Below, piece after piece: positions 6,455 through 13,895 of a stretch of 16,070 nt of DNA. The notes below the pieces were generated by a model. It worked only from the letters and a program-made list of their open reading frames with translations. It searched no databases and was not told the DNA's origin. A program made the translations under genes and the position numbers. The DNA comes from Lachnospiraceae bacterium UBA7160 (GTDB lineage: Bacteria; Bacillota; Clostridia; Lachnospirales; Lachnospiraceae), in assembly GCA_002491565.1 (NCBI GenBank), contig DKWE01000041.1, positions 35,083 to 51,152 on the forward strand. Reading direction: 5' to 3'. How positions within the stretch are numbered: the stretch's first letter is position 1; every line of letters begins with the position of its first letter.

Positions 6455-7619
6455 CTATTACCCGGATTTAAGGATGAGAAGCTCCCATTTGCCCCATCTC
6501 TGATGGTATACTTCCGCAAGTGCTTGACTCCCGAAGTGCTAGGGGAGATCAATGAGATGATCGTACAGGATGCAAATGCACAGAAGGAAAAGGAGGCCGA
6601 ATCCAAAGATGATGACAGCTCAGATGACCATTCGGGAAGTAACGGCAATCGTGGTACCATGATCGTTGATGCCACCTGCGCACCATCCAATATTCGATAT
6701 CCGCAGGATGTATCCCTGCTGAACGAGGCCAGAGAAAATGCCGAAAAGCTTCTGGACGATCTTTACGACCCTGCCGATGGAAAGAAAGCTCCGTACCTAC
6801 CGTAAGTGCGCCCGGAAGGATTACCTGAAATATGTAAGATGCCACAAGCATACTGCCAAAATGACCCATAAAGCCGTTGAAAAACAGATGTCTTACCTCC
6901 GGCGTGACCTGAAAGCGATTGATCGAAAGCTTTGTCACGGAAAAGTCCTGACGGTACGGCAGACAGAACGTCTGGATACCATCCGCACCATCTATGAGCA
7001 GCAGAAGTGCATGTACGATAACCACACCCACAGTGTCTCTGACCGGATCATCAGTGTAAGCCAGCCCTTTATCCGCCCAATTGTTCGGGGAAAAACCAGC
7101 AAACCTGTGGAATTTGGCGCCAAGTTGGATATTAGCGTAGTAGATGGATGGACCCGCTTAGAATATTGCTCGTTCGATGCCTACAACGAGGCAGGAAATC
7201 TGAAAACAATGGTAGAACGATTTCGGGAACGAGAAGGACATTACCCGACCCGTATTCTGGCAGACAAGCTCTACCGAAACCGGGACAATCTCAGCTATTG
7301 CAAGGAGTACGGCATCCGGCTTTCTGGTCCTGCGCTAGGGCGGCCCAAGAAGGGCGTGCCCCAGGACAAAGAGCAGGATTACAAAGATGAATGCGAACGT
7401 GTGGAAGCGGAGCGCAGATTCAGCTTGGCAAAACGCAAATGTGGTATGGAGCTGATCACCGCAAAGCTGCGGGAGACCGTTGCCCATGTGGTCGCTATGT
7501 CCGTTTTGGTTCTGAATCTCCGCAAGATTCAGTCTGCTCTTTTGGGCTTGTTTGTGTATTTGTGGAACGTTTTTTTGTCCCAAAAAAAAATGGACCATTA
7601 TTCAGTAGACATTATTTAA
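6455..7619 (+). pseudogene. IS5/IS1182-type DDE transposase remnant, 5'-truncated and frameshifted
   Basis: Homologous coding begins after a TAA at 6452-6454 with LPGFKDEKLPFAPSLMVYFR, the end of the DUF772-type N-terminal region. The transposase start and roughly the first 100 residues are missing. The catalytic domain follows: first Asp in IVDATCAPSNIRYP, second in ILADKLYRNR, and Glu in VEAERRFSLAKRK. The frame breaks at about 6788: GGA AAG AAA then one extra base before CTC, switching to the frame that ends at 7619. Neither half can make a full enzyme. It is the only plus-strand coding sequence in the window. No terminal inverted repeat pair or target duplication was seen, which fits a decayed element; exact IS family is uncertain. 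Confidence 0.85.
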
Positions 7620-7839
7620 TATACGAACACAGCTTGAAAAAGTTACGCATGTATCTAAAAAAGTACAATATTGTGTTCGCAACCAGCAGATAATAGAAAA
7701 ATGTGTCACGTTTTTCCACAAGGTACCAGGATTTACTGCCTTCAGCTTTGATTTTTTCAATTGCATTTGAAAGGCCATCTGCTGCATTGATCGTGTCTTC
7801 ATCTAGTAGGCTGCTGTTGAGAATGATATCTTGTGCTTC
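7612..7839 (-). pseudogene. Unrecognised C-terminal gene fragment (75 codons, no start)
   Basis: The frame is open from just after a TAA (7840-7842) to a TAA at 7612-7614, with no credible start codon or ribosome site. The peptide has an acidic first half (SLLDEDTINAADGLSNAIEK) and a hydrophobic/aromatic second half (RDTFFYYLLVANTILYFF) with a basic end. It could be the tail of a membrane-associated protein truncated by rearrangement. I do not recognise the family. It overlaps the BrnT-like remnant in another frame and abuts the end of the IS remnant. Confidence 0.3.
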
Positions 7840-7883
7840 TTATAATGGATATCTTCATTTTCTTCGTCCCAGGTGAAGGTCAT
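7803..7883 (-). pseudogene. N-terminal remnant resembling a BrnT-family toxin
   Basis: The 26-codon frame MTFTWDEENEDIHYKKHKIS plus FSTAAY ends at TAG 7803-7805. It matches the start of BrnT (DUF497) toxins, whose hallmark is W-D-x-x-K/N, then K-H-G-I/V-S-F-x-x-A. The rest of the roughly 90-residue RNase toxin and any BrnA antitoxin are absent, so it is non-functional. Its ATG overlaps the ferredoxin TGA (ATGA at 7880-7883) and has no good ribosome site. The identification rests on a short stretch. Confidence 0.5.
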
Positions 7884-8080
7884 CCATTCTTGTTCTTAAT
7901 CGGACATACTTTTATACACCGATAACATCTAATACACTTGTCTTCACGAATATGTGGGTATTCAAACCCTTCTTCATCTTCTTCCATGGATATCGCACTC
8001 TTCGGACAAATTGCGTAGCATGCAGTACATCCACAACATTCAGCTTTACGCTCAAATAGCGTCGGTATTGGTCTTTCCAC
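7880..8080 (-). CDS. Small 2x[4Fe-4S] ferredoxin, stand-alone partner of FrhB-like proteins
   Basis: Two complete iron-sulfur motifs are visible: CCGCTACYAICP and CIRCYRCIKVCP, both CxxCxxCxxxCP, separated by AISMEEDEEGFEYP. This equals the N-terminal ferredoxin module of fused FrhB-type polysaccharide proteins, which would continue into the FrhB domain after CPIKNKNG, where this frame stops. I prefer GTG 8080 as start because GGAGG (8089-8093) lies 8 nt upstream. The in-frame ATG at 8095 has no ribosome site and contains that GGAGG. It is the last gene of the cluster, close after the second frhB-like gene. It may be an electron carrier for the two FrhB proteins, or the surviving N-terminus of a third, truncated fusion gene. 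Confidence 0.85.
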   Translation of the reverse strand: MERPIPTLFERKAECCGCTACYAICPKSAISMEEDEEGFEYPHIREDKCIRCYRCIKVCPIKNKNG

Positions 8081-8099
8081 TATTAATGCCTCCATTTAG

Positions 8100-9062
8100 T
8101 TAATGAATAATCTTATTAATCCTTCGCTTGACCCGATTGATAAATGATATACTTGTATATTCCTTCAATGTTTCGCTAATATTTTTCGTCGACATGTTCT
8201 TCATGAATTCATCTCTGCGAGCATTCATGGAAACGGATCTAACTATCGGCGAGTTCGTCTTCTCCACAATAGAACTATCGATTTCACATATCACCAAAGA
8301 ATCCGAAACTTCGTTCAATAACTGAACAGCTCGATCATTATGGGTCATAACAATACTGGTTCCTTTATCGTCAAAGAAATCTGGTAGAAACTCATGCACC
8401 CCCCAAAAATCGGCTATTGTGAAGTCTGATTCTCGTTCTATACCTCTAAACCTACATTCATGACAGGACTCTCTTAGATATAGATTCTCAAGAAAGCCAC
8501 GCATATAAGGGTCTTTCTTTTGTGACTCAAGGTACTGTGTTCCATCGTTAAAGTTAATTTTCAGGCTAAAATCTCTCCACCCATTTGTCTTATCTCGAAA
8601 ATTGATGGTTGTAGCTTTTCTGTCTCCCGATATCTCCTTGAGGTATCTTTTCCAAACAAGAGGACTCGGAACACCATGGCAAATGAAATCAATCGTCACA
8701 AGTCTTTCCCGCCAGTTTTCTCCATTCAAAAAAAGGTTCAAATAAGATATAAGTCCACCAACCTGACATGGTGTCCCACAAAATAAAACCTTTCGATTGT
8801 TCTTCAATGCCATTAGCACTTGCCGATACGTGTCATGCATTGCTGATTGAACGTATTTACTCTGCATGATAATTGGCAGTTCTTCTGTCGTCTCACATGC
8901 CTGGTGCCTGACCTTCCCCTCGTGATCAAATGCAGCGCCAAACACAACACCTTTTTCCAATATGGTTCTTCTGGCAAGAACATAGAATATGCCACCCGAC
9001 GAGCTTAAGACCCTTATATCTGCATTTTTATTATATGCGGCAAAAGACCTCGTTCTGTTCAT
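8100..9062 (-). CDS. FrhB-like protein (coenzyme F420 hydrogenase/dehydrogenase beta-subunit family), copy 2, lacking the ferredoxin domain
   Basis: In this 320-residue protein, FrhB_N begins at once (RSFAAYNKNADIRVLSSSGG) and FrhB_C follows. Conserved features are SSSGGIF, SKYVQSAMHDTY, CGTPCQVGGL, DFICHGVPSP, RDKTNGW and ESCHECRFRGIERESDFTIA. The family binds flavin and iron-sulfur clusters and is common in surface-polysaccharide loci; its reaction there is not firmly known. Related proteins usually carry an N-terminal two-cluster ferredoxin of about 70 residues, absent here and encoded separately next door. The start ATG 9062 has GGAGG 7 nt upstream. It lies 49 nt after its paralogue and clearly shares the same motif order with it. 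Confidence 0.88.
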   Translation of the reverse strand: MNRTRSFAAYNKNADIRVLSSSGGIFYVLARRTILEKGVVFGAAFDHEGKVRHQACETTEELPIIMQSKYVQSAMHDTYRQVLMALKNNRKVLFCGTPCQVGGLISYLNLFLNGENWRERLVTIDFICHGVPSPLVWKRYLKEISGDRKATTINFRDKTNGWRDFSLKINFNDGTQYLESQKKDPYMRGFLENLYLRESCHECRFRGIERESDFTIADFWGVHEFLPDFFDDKGTSIVMTHNDRAVQLLNEVSDSLVICEIDSSIVEKTNSPIVRSVSMNARRDEFMKNMSTKNISETLKEYTSISFINRVKRRINKIIH

Positions 9063-9111
9063 GCCACCACCTCCAGCAACTCACCGGAACATGGCACAAA
9101 AAACCTATCCT

Positions 9112-10101
9112 CTAATACCCCCCGGAATTTCCGGAGGCCTTCCTGATTATATTTTTCATCTTATTCATCACCTTCGTGCCGATTGAGACTCTGGTAAGAT
9201 CCTCAACTATGGAGACAAACTCCTCTCCGTTATTTAAGCGACAAAAGAATTCTTCTCTCTTCGGATTATATTTGGTCGATTCTTCCAAGCAGGCATTGCC
9301 TTCAACAGCCTTCGAGATATCTGCCGCAGCAAATGCTATTTTATGTTGAATTGATTCAAATAGAGACAGTCCCTTCTCTGTATGAACTAAAACCAAAGAC
9401 GTGCCCTTGCCATCATCCAGTTCCGGCAAGTATTTTTCAACTCCCCAGAAGTCTCCCAAGGTAAAATCAGTTACTCGGTCAATGCCTTTAAAATGACATT
9501 CAAAACAGGACGGCCTTAAATATAAGTTTGCTAACATTCCTTTCATGTAAGAAACCTGTCTTCTCGGAGTAATATTAACTTTTCCGCTTTCCGTTACTTC
9601 ACGCCATGCATAATTTCCAGTTCGCCATCCCGTTGATTTATCACGCATATTAATAAAAATGAGCCTATCATTATTCTTGGCGTACTTATTCTTGTATGCC
9701 TTCCAGGCAGCATTGCTTGGTACACCATGACAAACGAAATCCATCAATACCAAACCAGTACGATTTAATTTCAATCCGTTAACATACGAATCAAGCCCAG
9801 CACACTGGCACGGCGTTCCTACAAAAAGGACATTCTTACCGTTTCGCATATCCTGCGCAACACTCAAGAAAGTATCTCCTATTCTGGATTGAACATATTT
9901 GGATCCCTGGCTTGCGCACAGTCCATCTACTGTCTTGATGCGCTTGTGAATGACATCGAGGTTATCATCGTAGCAAGCCGAATACACAATTCCGTTATGG
10001 CCTAATATCTCCTTTGCAATTAGTGGATATATTCCACCGGATGAACTAAAGTTTCGTTCTTTTTCGTCAAGGCCATAGCATGCGAATGCTCTTGTAATCA
10101 T
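9112..10101 (-). CDS. FrhB-like protein (coenzyme F420 hydrogenase/dehydrogenase beta-subunit family), copy 1, lacking the ferredoxin domain
   Basis: This 329-residue paralogue of the downstream gene shows the same order: RAFACYGLDEKERNFSSSGG, SKYVQSRIGDTF, VGTPCQCAGLDSY, DFVCHGVPSN, RDKSTGW, then SCFECHFKGIDRVTDFTLGD and WGVEKYLP. Cysteines in GTPCQC, FVCHG and SCFEC are candidates for cluster or catalytic roles. No N-terminal CxxCxxCxxxCP ferredoxin is present. The start ATG 10101 has AAGGAGG 7 nt upstream. It lies 15 nt after the acyltransferase gene, so co-transcription is very likely. The sequence difference from copy 2 suggests different sugar substrates (inference). Confidence 0.88.
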   Translation of the reverse strand: MITRAFACYGLDEKERNFSSSGGIYPLIAKEILGHNGIVYSACYDDNLDVIHKRIKTVDGLCASQGSKYVQSRIGDTFLSVAQDMRNGKNVLFVGTPCQCAGLDSYVNGLKLNRTGLVLMDFVCHGVPSNAAWKAYKNKYAKNNDRLIFINMRDKSTGWRTGNYAWREVTESGKVNITPRRQVSYMKGMLANLYLRPSCFECHFKGIDRVTDFTLGDFWGVEKYLPELDDGKGTSLVLVHTEKGLSLFESIQHKIAFAAADISKAVEGNACLEESTKYNPKREEFFCRLNNGEEFVSIVEDLTRVSIGTKVMNKMKNIIRKASGNSGGY

Positions 10102-10116
10102 ATAAAAACCTCCTTA

Positions 10117-11175
10117 TCAAAATCCAATCACATCTGCGAGTTTTGAAAGTCCACAACTATTCATTATAAACCGCCCGATTTTCATAATTGCCAAGCTTCC
10201 ACATAATGCCACGAAAAAGGAAATGACAGCGGGGACAAACCATGTGATACCCGCAACTTCTACTTGAACCTGAGTCAAAATCGGTCTAATAAGCAGGATA
10301 AAAAAGTAGTGTATATAGTAAATCCCATAGGACTTATCTCCTATGTACTCCATGAGTGTATCAATTCTTCTGTCGAAGACCGTTTCAAACTTCATTCCGA
10401 GGAAGACGCGAATCACAAAGTATGCTAATAGGAAGGAACTAAGCCTAATCTGAGTACATGAAAATGCCACTGGCGCGCCGAACTTCAGGGATGCATATGC
10501 TTCCGCAATTTCCATTAAAACAGCAACTGGGATCAGCCAAATCCATCGTAAACTTTCATGATTCCTGTTTCTGCATTCCAATCCCCAAACATAAAACCCT
10601 ATCCATGCCGGAAATAAAGTATGATATAGAGGTGGCATTTCTCCTTTGATATAGGTCCATATATAAACATAAATTAGCCATACAGGTGTTATCAGGTAAA
10701 GTATCCGCTTTCCTTTCCCTCTGATTAGTTTCAAAAGCAACGGTGCAATAATTGTAAGTTGGGTCAGAGCAACGATGTAATAAAGATGCGGGGCAGTTCT
10801 TCCTGTTACGATCTTTAATGCGAGTTTCCAGAGTGCCATAGGGCTTTCGGACATCAAAGCCTTTATGACTTCAACTCCTCCGTAAAATGTAGACCACACC
10901 AGGAAAGGTAAGATTAGCCGTACCCCCCCCCGATTTATTATGAACGTCTTGTAATTTGCAGACTTTTTGACATTCGTGAAAAGGCCTGCCATAAAAAAGA
11001 ACACTGCCACAGGGAAGTTAATGCATTGTCTTAAAATCAGCCAGCTATTAAAATTCATAGTGTCTGGCGAGGATTCAATGGCATTGGGGCAGTGAATCAA
11101 TATGACACAAAGTATCGCAATACCTCTCGCTATTTGCCAGTATTTGTTTTTACCTGTTGTTGTATGCTGACCCAT
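10117..11175 (-). CDS. Acyltransferase-3 family membrane protein (probable polysaccharide O-acyltransferase)
   Basis: This 352-residue integral membrane protein has about ten hydrophobic segments, typical of PF01757. The N-terminus KYWQIARGIAILCVILIHCP contains the conserved R-G-I-A-I pattern and His28, expected to be catalytic. The family transfers acetyl or similar groups onto sugars at the cytoplasmic membrane. In a polysaccharide locus it most likely acylates the repeat unit (inference). The start ATG 11175 has AGGAGAG about 9 nt upstream. It is 25 nt downstream of the flippase. A run of nine G (codons 82-85, RGGV) lies in the coding strand; the present length keeps the frame open, while loss or gain of one G would truncate the protein. 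Confidence 0.88.
   Translation of the reverse strand: MGQHTTTGKNKYWQIARGIAILCVILIHCPNAIESSPDTMNFNSWLILRQCINFPVAVFFFMAGLFTNVKKSANYKTFIINRGGVRLILPFLVWSTFYGGVEVIKALMSESPMALWKLALKIVTGRTAPHLYYIVALTQLTIIAPLLLKLIRGKGKRILYLITPVWLIYVYIWTYIKGEMPPLYHTLFPAWIGFYVWGLECRNRNHESLRWIWLIPVAVLMEIAEAYASLKFGAPVAFSCTQIRLSSFLLAYFVIRVFLGMKFETVFDRRIDTLMEYIGDKSYGIYYIHYFFILLIRPILTQVQVEVAGITWFVPAVISFFVALCGSLAIMKIGRFIMNSCGLSKLADVIGF
10923..10931 (-). repeat. G9 homopolymer (C9 on plus strand) in the acyltransferase gene
   Basis: Nine consecutive C on the plus strand encode part of Arg-Gly-Gly-Val at residues 82-85. It is the longest G/C homopolymer I noticed in the window; others in coding sequence are six long (8399-8404, 9118-9123). 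Such tracts are prone to slipped-strand length change. Confidence 0.95.
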
Positions 11176-11200
11176 TGCTATTATCTCTCCTGTCTTGGTA

Positions 11201-12715
11201 TTACTTACGCAGTATCTTCCTCTTCAAACTCAAAATCAGGTCTTTTTCGGATTTATTCATTCCAAGGAGCCACATAGACAGGCAGTATACTACAGCATAT
11301 GCAGCAGCCCATAGAACTAATTGGACTAGATTATTGACATGCACATATCTCATAATTAAGGCACCGGCAATCACAGGCACTATAAAGGCAGGTGTGAATG
11401 ATATAATGCTCTTCCAAAATGATAGTATGTCTAACCCTATACGCTTATAATAGTACCAGTTCATAAAAAGAATATTCCCTACTGTAAGAGAAATTGCCGT
11501 TCCTATTGCTGCCCCAGTTGCACCCATCACTCTAATAAGAGGAATACTAAGAAAGATATTACCGATTGCAATAAAGAAGTAAACTACCCCCCTCGCCTGA
11601 TGCTTGTTCTTTGCCCTTTGTACCTCAATTCCAAGGTTCTGTATAAGTGGAACAGTCACCGGGATAATTAACCATAATGCAACATAATACGACTCAGCAT
11701 ATCCTTCTCCGCCCCACAGCCGCATAAATGGTCTCCCAAAGAAGATAAAACCTGTCAAAATCAGCATCAGAACTATGAATTGTATTCTTCCAATCCTTGT
11801 AAATAGCAACGATAGCTGATTGTTATCATCGTCTTTAGCCACAATCTTATTTACCTTGGGCACAAATACAGAGGAAATCGACGAGGATAGCTGTAAGTAC
11901 ATTGTATTAATCTGTGCCCCAAGACCATAAACGGCAACCGTTGCCGTCCCTATCATTCTCCCTAGCAAGAATCTGTCAACGCTCCAGTTGATCTGGTCAA
12001 TAATCTGGTTTAGGAAAATAAAAAAAGTAAATCTCCAGATATCTTTTAGAAGGCCGAAGTCCAGACCCTTGAAAACAATCTTCTCCTTGAGTTTAAAGAA
12101 TACAAACCAGATATTTGCGGCAATCTGAGCCACCGTTATACAGGTTGTAACTACTACCATCCCAACGGATCCGTAACCCATAATCAACAACGGTAGTGTC
12201 AAAAATGGATTCAAAATGTTCTGTAAAACGATTAAAAGGCGTTGAAAAAAGAACCTTTCGTGTGCCGATGTTATGCATGTAAAAACACTATTCGGAAAAG
12301 TTATTGCCAGGTTAATAATCATAAGGGTCATCAGTACTCGGGCCGTCCCATATTCACTCTCAGTAAGACCATCTTTAAAGATTGCCTGAATATTGCCGAC
12401 CATTACACTACCGCACAACAAGGCAATACAAGCAATAATCAGGAAAACGGACATAAACATACCGTTTAGCTTTGATATTTCTTCGTGCTTTTCATTTGCC
12501 TTGAATCTGGAGTAGTAGCGCACATAGGATGCTGTGAAACCCAGACTAAGAAGGCCCAAATAAGAGACAACTGAATGGACAAGCTGATAAAGCCCATACT
12601 CGCTCTGCCCAAGAAGCCTGAGCATGATTGGCGTATATAATAGCGTTGTTAAAATCTTTATCAGTTCTGAGGTATAAGATAAAAACACCCCGGCCTGTTT
12701 CTGGTTTATCGTCAT
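11201..12715 (-). CDS. Wzx-type polysaccharide flippase (MATE/MVF superfamily)
   Basis: This is a 504-residue membrane protein with about 14 hydrophobic segments. The N-terminus (LLYTPIMLRLLGQSEYGLYQ) and the VDRFLLGRMIGTATVAVYGL region match lipid-linked oligosaccharide flippases of the Wzx/PST group. These proteins move undecaprenyl-linked repeat units to the outer face of the membrane. With the polymerase-like gene two positions upstream, it indicates a Wzx/Wzy-dependent pathway. The start ATG 12715 has a GGGG-type ribosome site about 7 nt upstream; another ATG at 12720 is out of frame and stops immediately. It lies 19 nt after the pyruvyl transferase gene. Confidence 0.93.
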   Translation of the reverse strand: MTINQKQAGVFLSYTSELIKILTTLLYTPIMLRLLGQSEYGLYQLVHSVVSYLGLLSLGFTASYVRYYSRFKANEKHEEISKLNGMFMSVFLIIACIALLCGSVMVGNIQAIFKDGLTESEYGTARVLMTLMIINLAITFPNSVFTCITSAHERFFFQRLLIVLQNILNPFLTLPLLIMGYGSVGMVVVTTCITVAQIAANIWFVFFKLKEKIVFKGLDFGLLKDIWRFTFFIFLNQIIDQINWSVDRFLLGRMIGTATVAVYGLGAQINTMYLQLSSSISSVFVPKVNKIVAKDDDNNQLSLLFTRIGRIQFIVLMLILTGFIFFGRPFMRLWGGEGYAESYYVALWLIIPVTVPLIQNLGIEVQRAKNKHQARGVVYFFIAIGNIFLSIPLIRVMGATGAAIGTAISLTVGNILFMNWYYYKRIGLDILSFWKSIISFTPAFIVPVIAGALIMRYVHVNNLVQLVLWAAAYAVVYCLSMWLLGMNKSEKDLILSLKRKILRK

Positions 12716-12734
12716 GTCATATCCCCAATGCTAC

Positions 12735-13874
12735 TTAAAGCAGTTTCTTCTCCTGTAAAATTTTCAATGCTTCTTTGTGTCCTTCTAAGTACCCAGACAT
12801 AAATGCAGACAAGTATTCTCTTTCCGCGTTCCTATTTTCGAAGAGATTGATAAAGGTATCACTCAGCACTTCGGGTGCTTTTAGGTTTCTAACATCAACA
12901 ACATGCCCGTCTGACTTTCCAAAGAGATCCTTTGCAATCCCCAGAGCCTTAATAGAATACCCTGCCACAAGCGTCGGTACACATGTAGAATAGGCCGCTA
13001 TTGTCGAATGTGTCCTGGCACCGACGAAAAATTCGCATTGACTGATAACATACTTCAGTTTATCCGCTGACATGTCGTCAATCACTGCAAAGCGTTTTCT
13101 ATCAGCAATAAGGTTGCTTATATAATCGATTGTCTCCAGATCATTGTTATTTCGATTTTTCTTCAACACATGCGGAACCAAGGCAATGTTGCAATCTGTT
13201 TTGTTCAGAATATAATCGACAATCTTTTTGTATCCTTCTTTTACAACCGCAGCACTCTCAGAATAATCAAGTACCATAGGACTGAGATTAATTCCCACAA
13301 CCGGCTTGTTAAATATCTGTGGGAGTTCAACCTTGCTTGAAAGCATTGCAAAGGCTGCATCTGGCATTTGAATTACCTTATCAGCCAATCCATATTGTTC
13401 TAACAGTTTTGTGGTCAACGATTCTCTTGAAACTATTAAGTCATACTTAGCAAGATCTTCACGTATAACTTTATCAGCAATTGCCTCTTCTTCAATTGAT
13501 GTTCCCCAAAGAACAGTTTTATTTCCATGTTCTCTTATACGTTTGTTTACAATACCTATTTGCTTTGCAAGACCGGCATAGCAATAATTATCCCCACCAA
13601 CCGAATAGTAGGTTCCTGCCACATCTCCTTTTAAGCGGGGAAATAGAACTCCTTTTTTAAATTCTTTATAGTACAGCCACATAAATGGGTTATTGTAGTA
13701 CTTATAGTTATCTGGTTTAATTTTGACTAATTTATCAAGGTGATATCTCTGGTCTGCCATCTGATTTCCTGTAAATAGGAGCCGCTCACTATTCGGCATC
13801 ATATCAATGGTCCCTCTAATAATAGCCTCGCAACCATGGTTATCCGATCCGCCATGTGCATAGAAAATTATCAT
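12735..13874 (-). CDS. Polysaccharide pyruvyl transferase family protein
   Basis: The protein has 379 residues when started at ATG 13874, which has GGAGG 5 nt upstream; a longer frame from a TTG six codons earlier overlaps that site and is less likely. The N-terminus IIFYAHGGSDNHGCEAIIRG is the usual glycine-rich start of PF04230 proteins. The C-terminal signature is FFVGARTHSTIAAYSTCVPT followed by LVAGYSIKALGIAKDLFG. The family (CsaB/WcaK/EpsO type) transfers pyruvate from PEP to form ketals on sugars. Members near FrhB-like genes are frequent, but their exact reaction is often unproven. It lies 21 nt after the polymerase-like gene and 19 nt before the flippase. Confidence 0.92.
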   Translation of the reverse strand: MIIFYAHGGSDNHGCEAIIRGTIDMMPNSERLLFTGNQMADQRYHLDKLVKIKPDNYKYYNNPFMWLYYKEFKKGVLFPRLKGDVAGTYYSVGGDNYCYAGLAKQIGIVNKRIREHGNKTVLWGTSIEEEAIADKVIREDLAKYDLIVSRESLTTKLLEQYGLADKVIQMPDAAFAMLSSKVELPQIFNKPVVGINLSPMVLDYSESAAVVKEGYKKIVDYILNKTDCNIALVPHVLKKNRNNNDLETIDYISNLIADRKRFAVIDDMSADKLKYVISQCEFFVGARTHSTIAAYSTCVPTLVAGYSIKALGIAKDLFGKSDGHVVDVRNLKAPEVLSDTFINLFENRNAEREYLSAFMSGYLEGHKEALKILQEKKLL

Positions 13875-13895
13875 ATCGTCCTCCAGAAGCAAAAA

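Noticed and set aside
6549..7031. 160-codon minus-strand frame
   Set aside because: It is antisense to the transposase remnant, which has clear catalytic motifs.
13875..13892. TTG start for the pyruvyl transferase (six extra codons)
   Set aside because: The stretch contains the GGAGG ribosome site of the ATG at 13874, and homologues typically begin at the conserved glycine-rich N-terminus.
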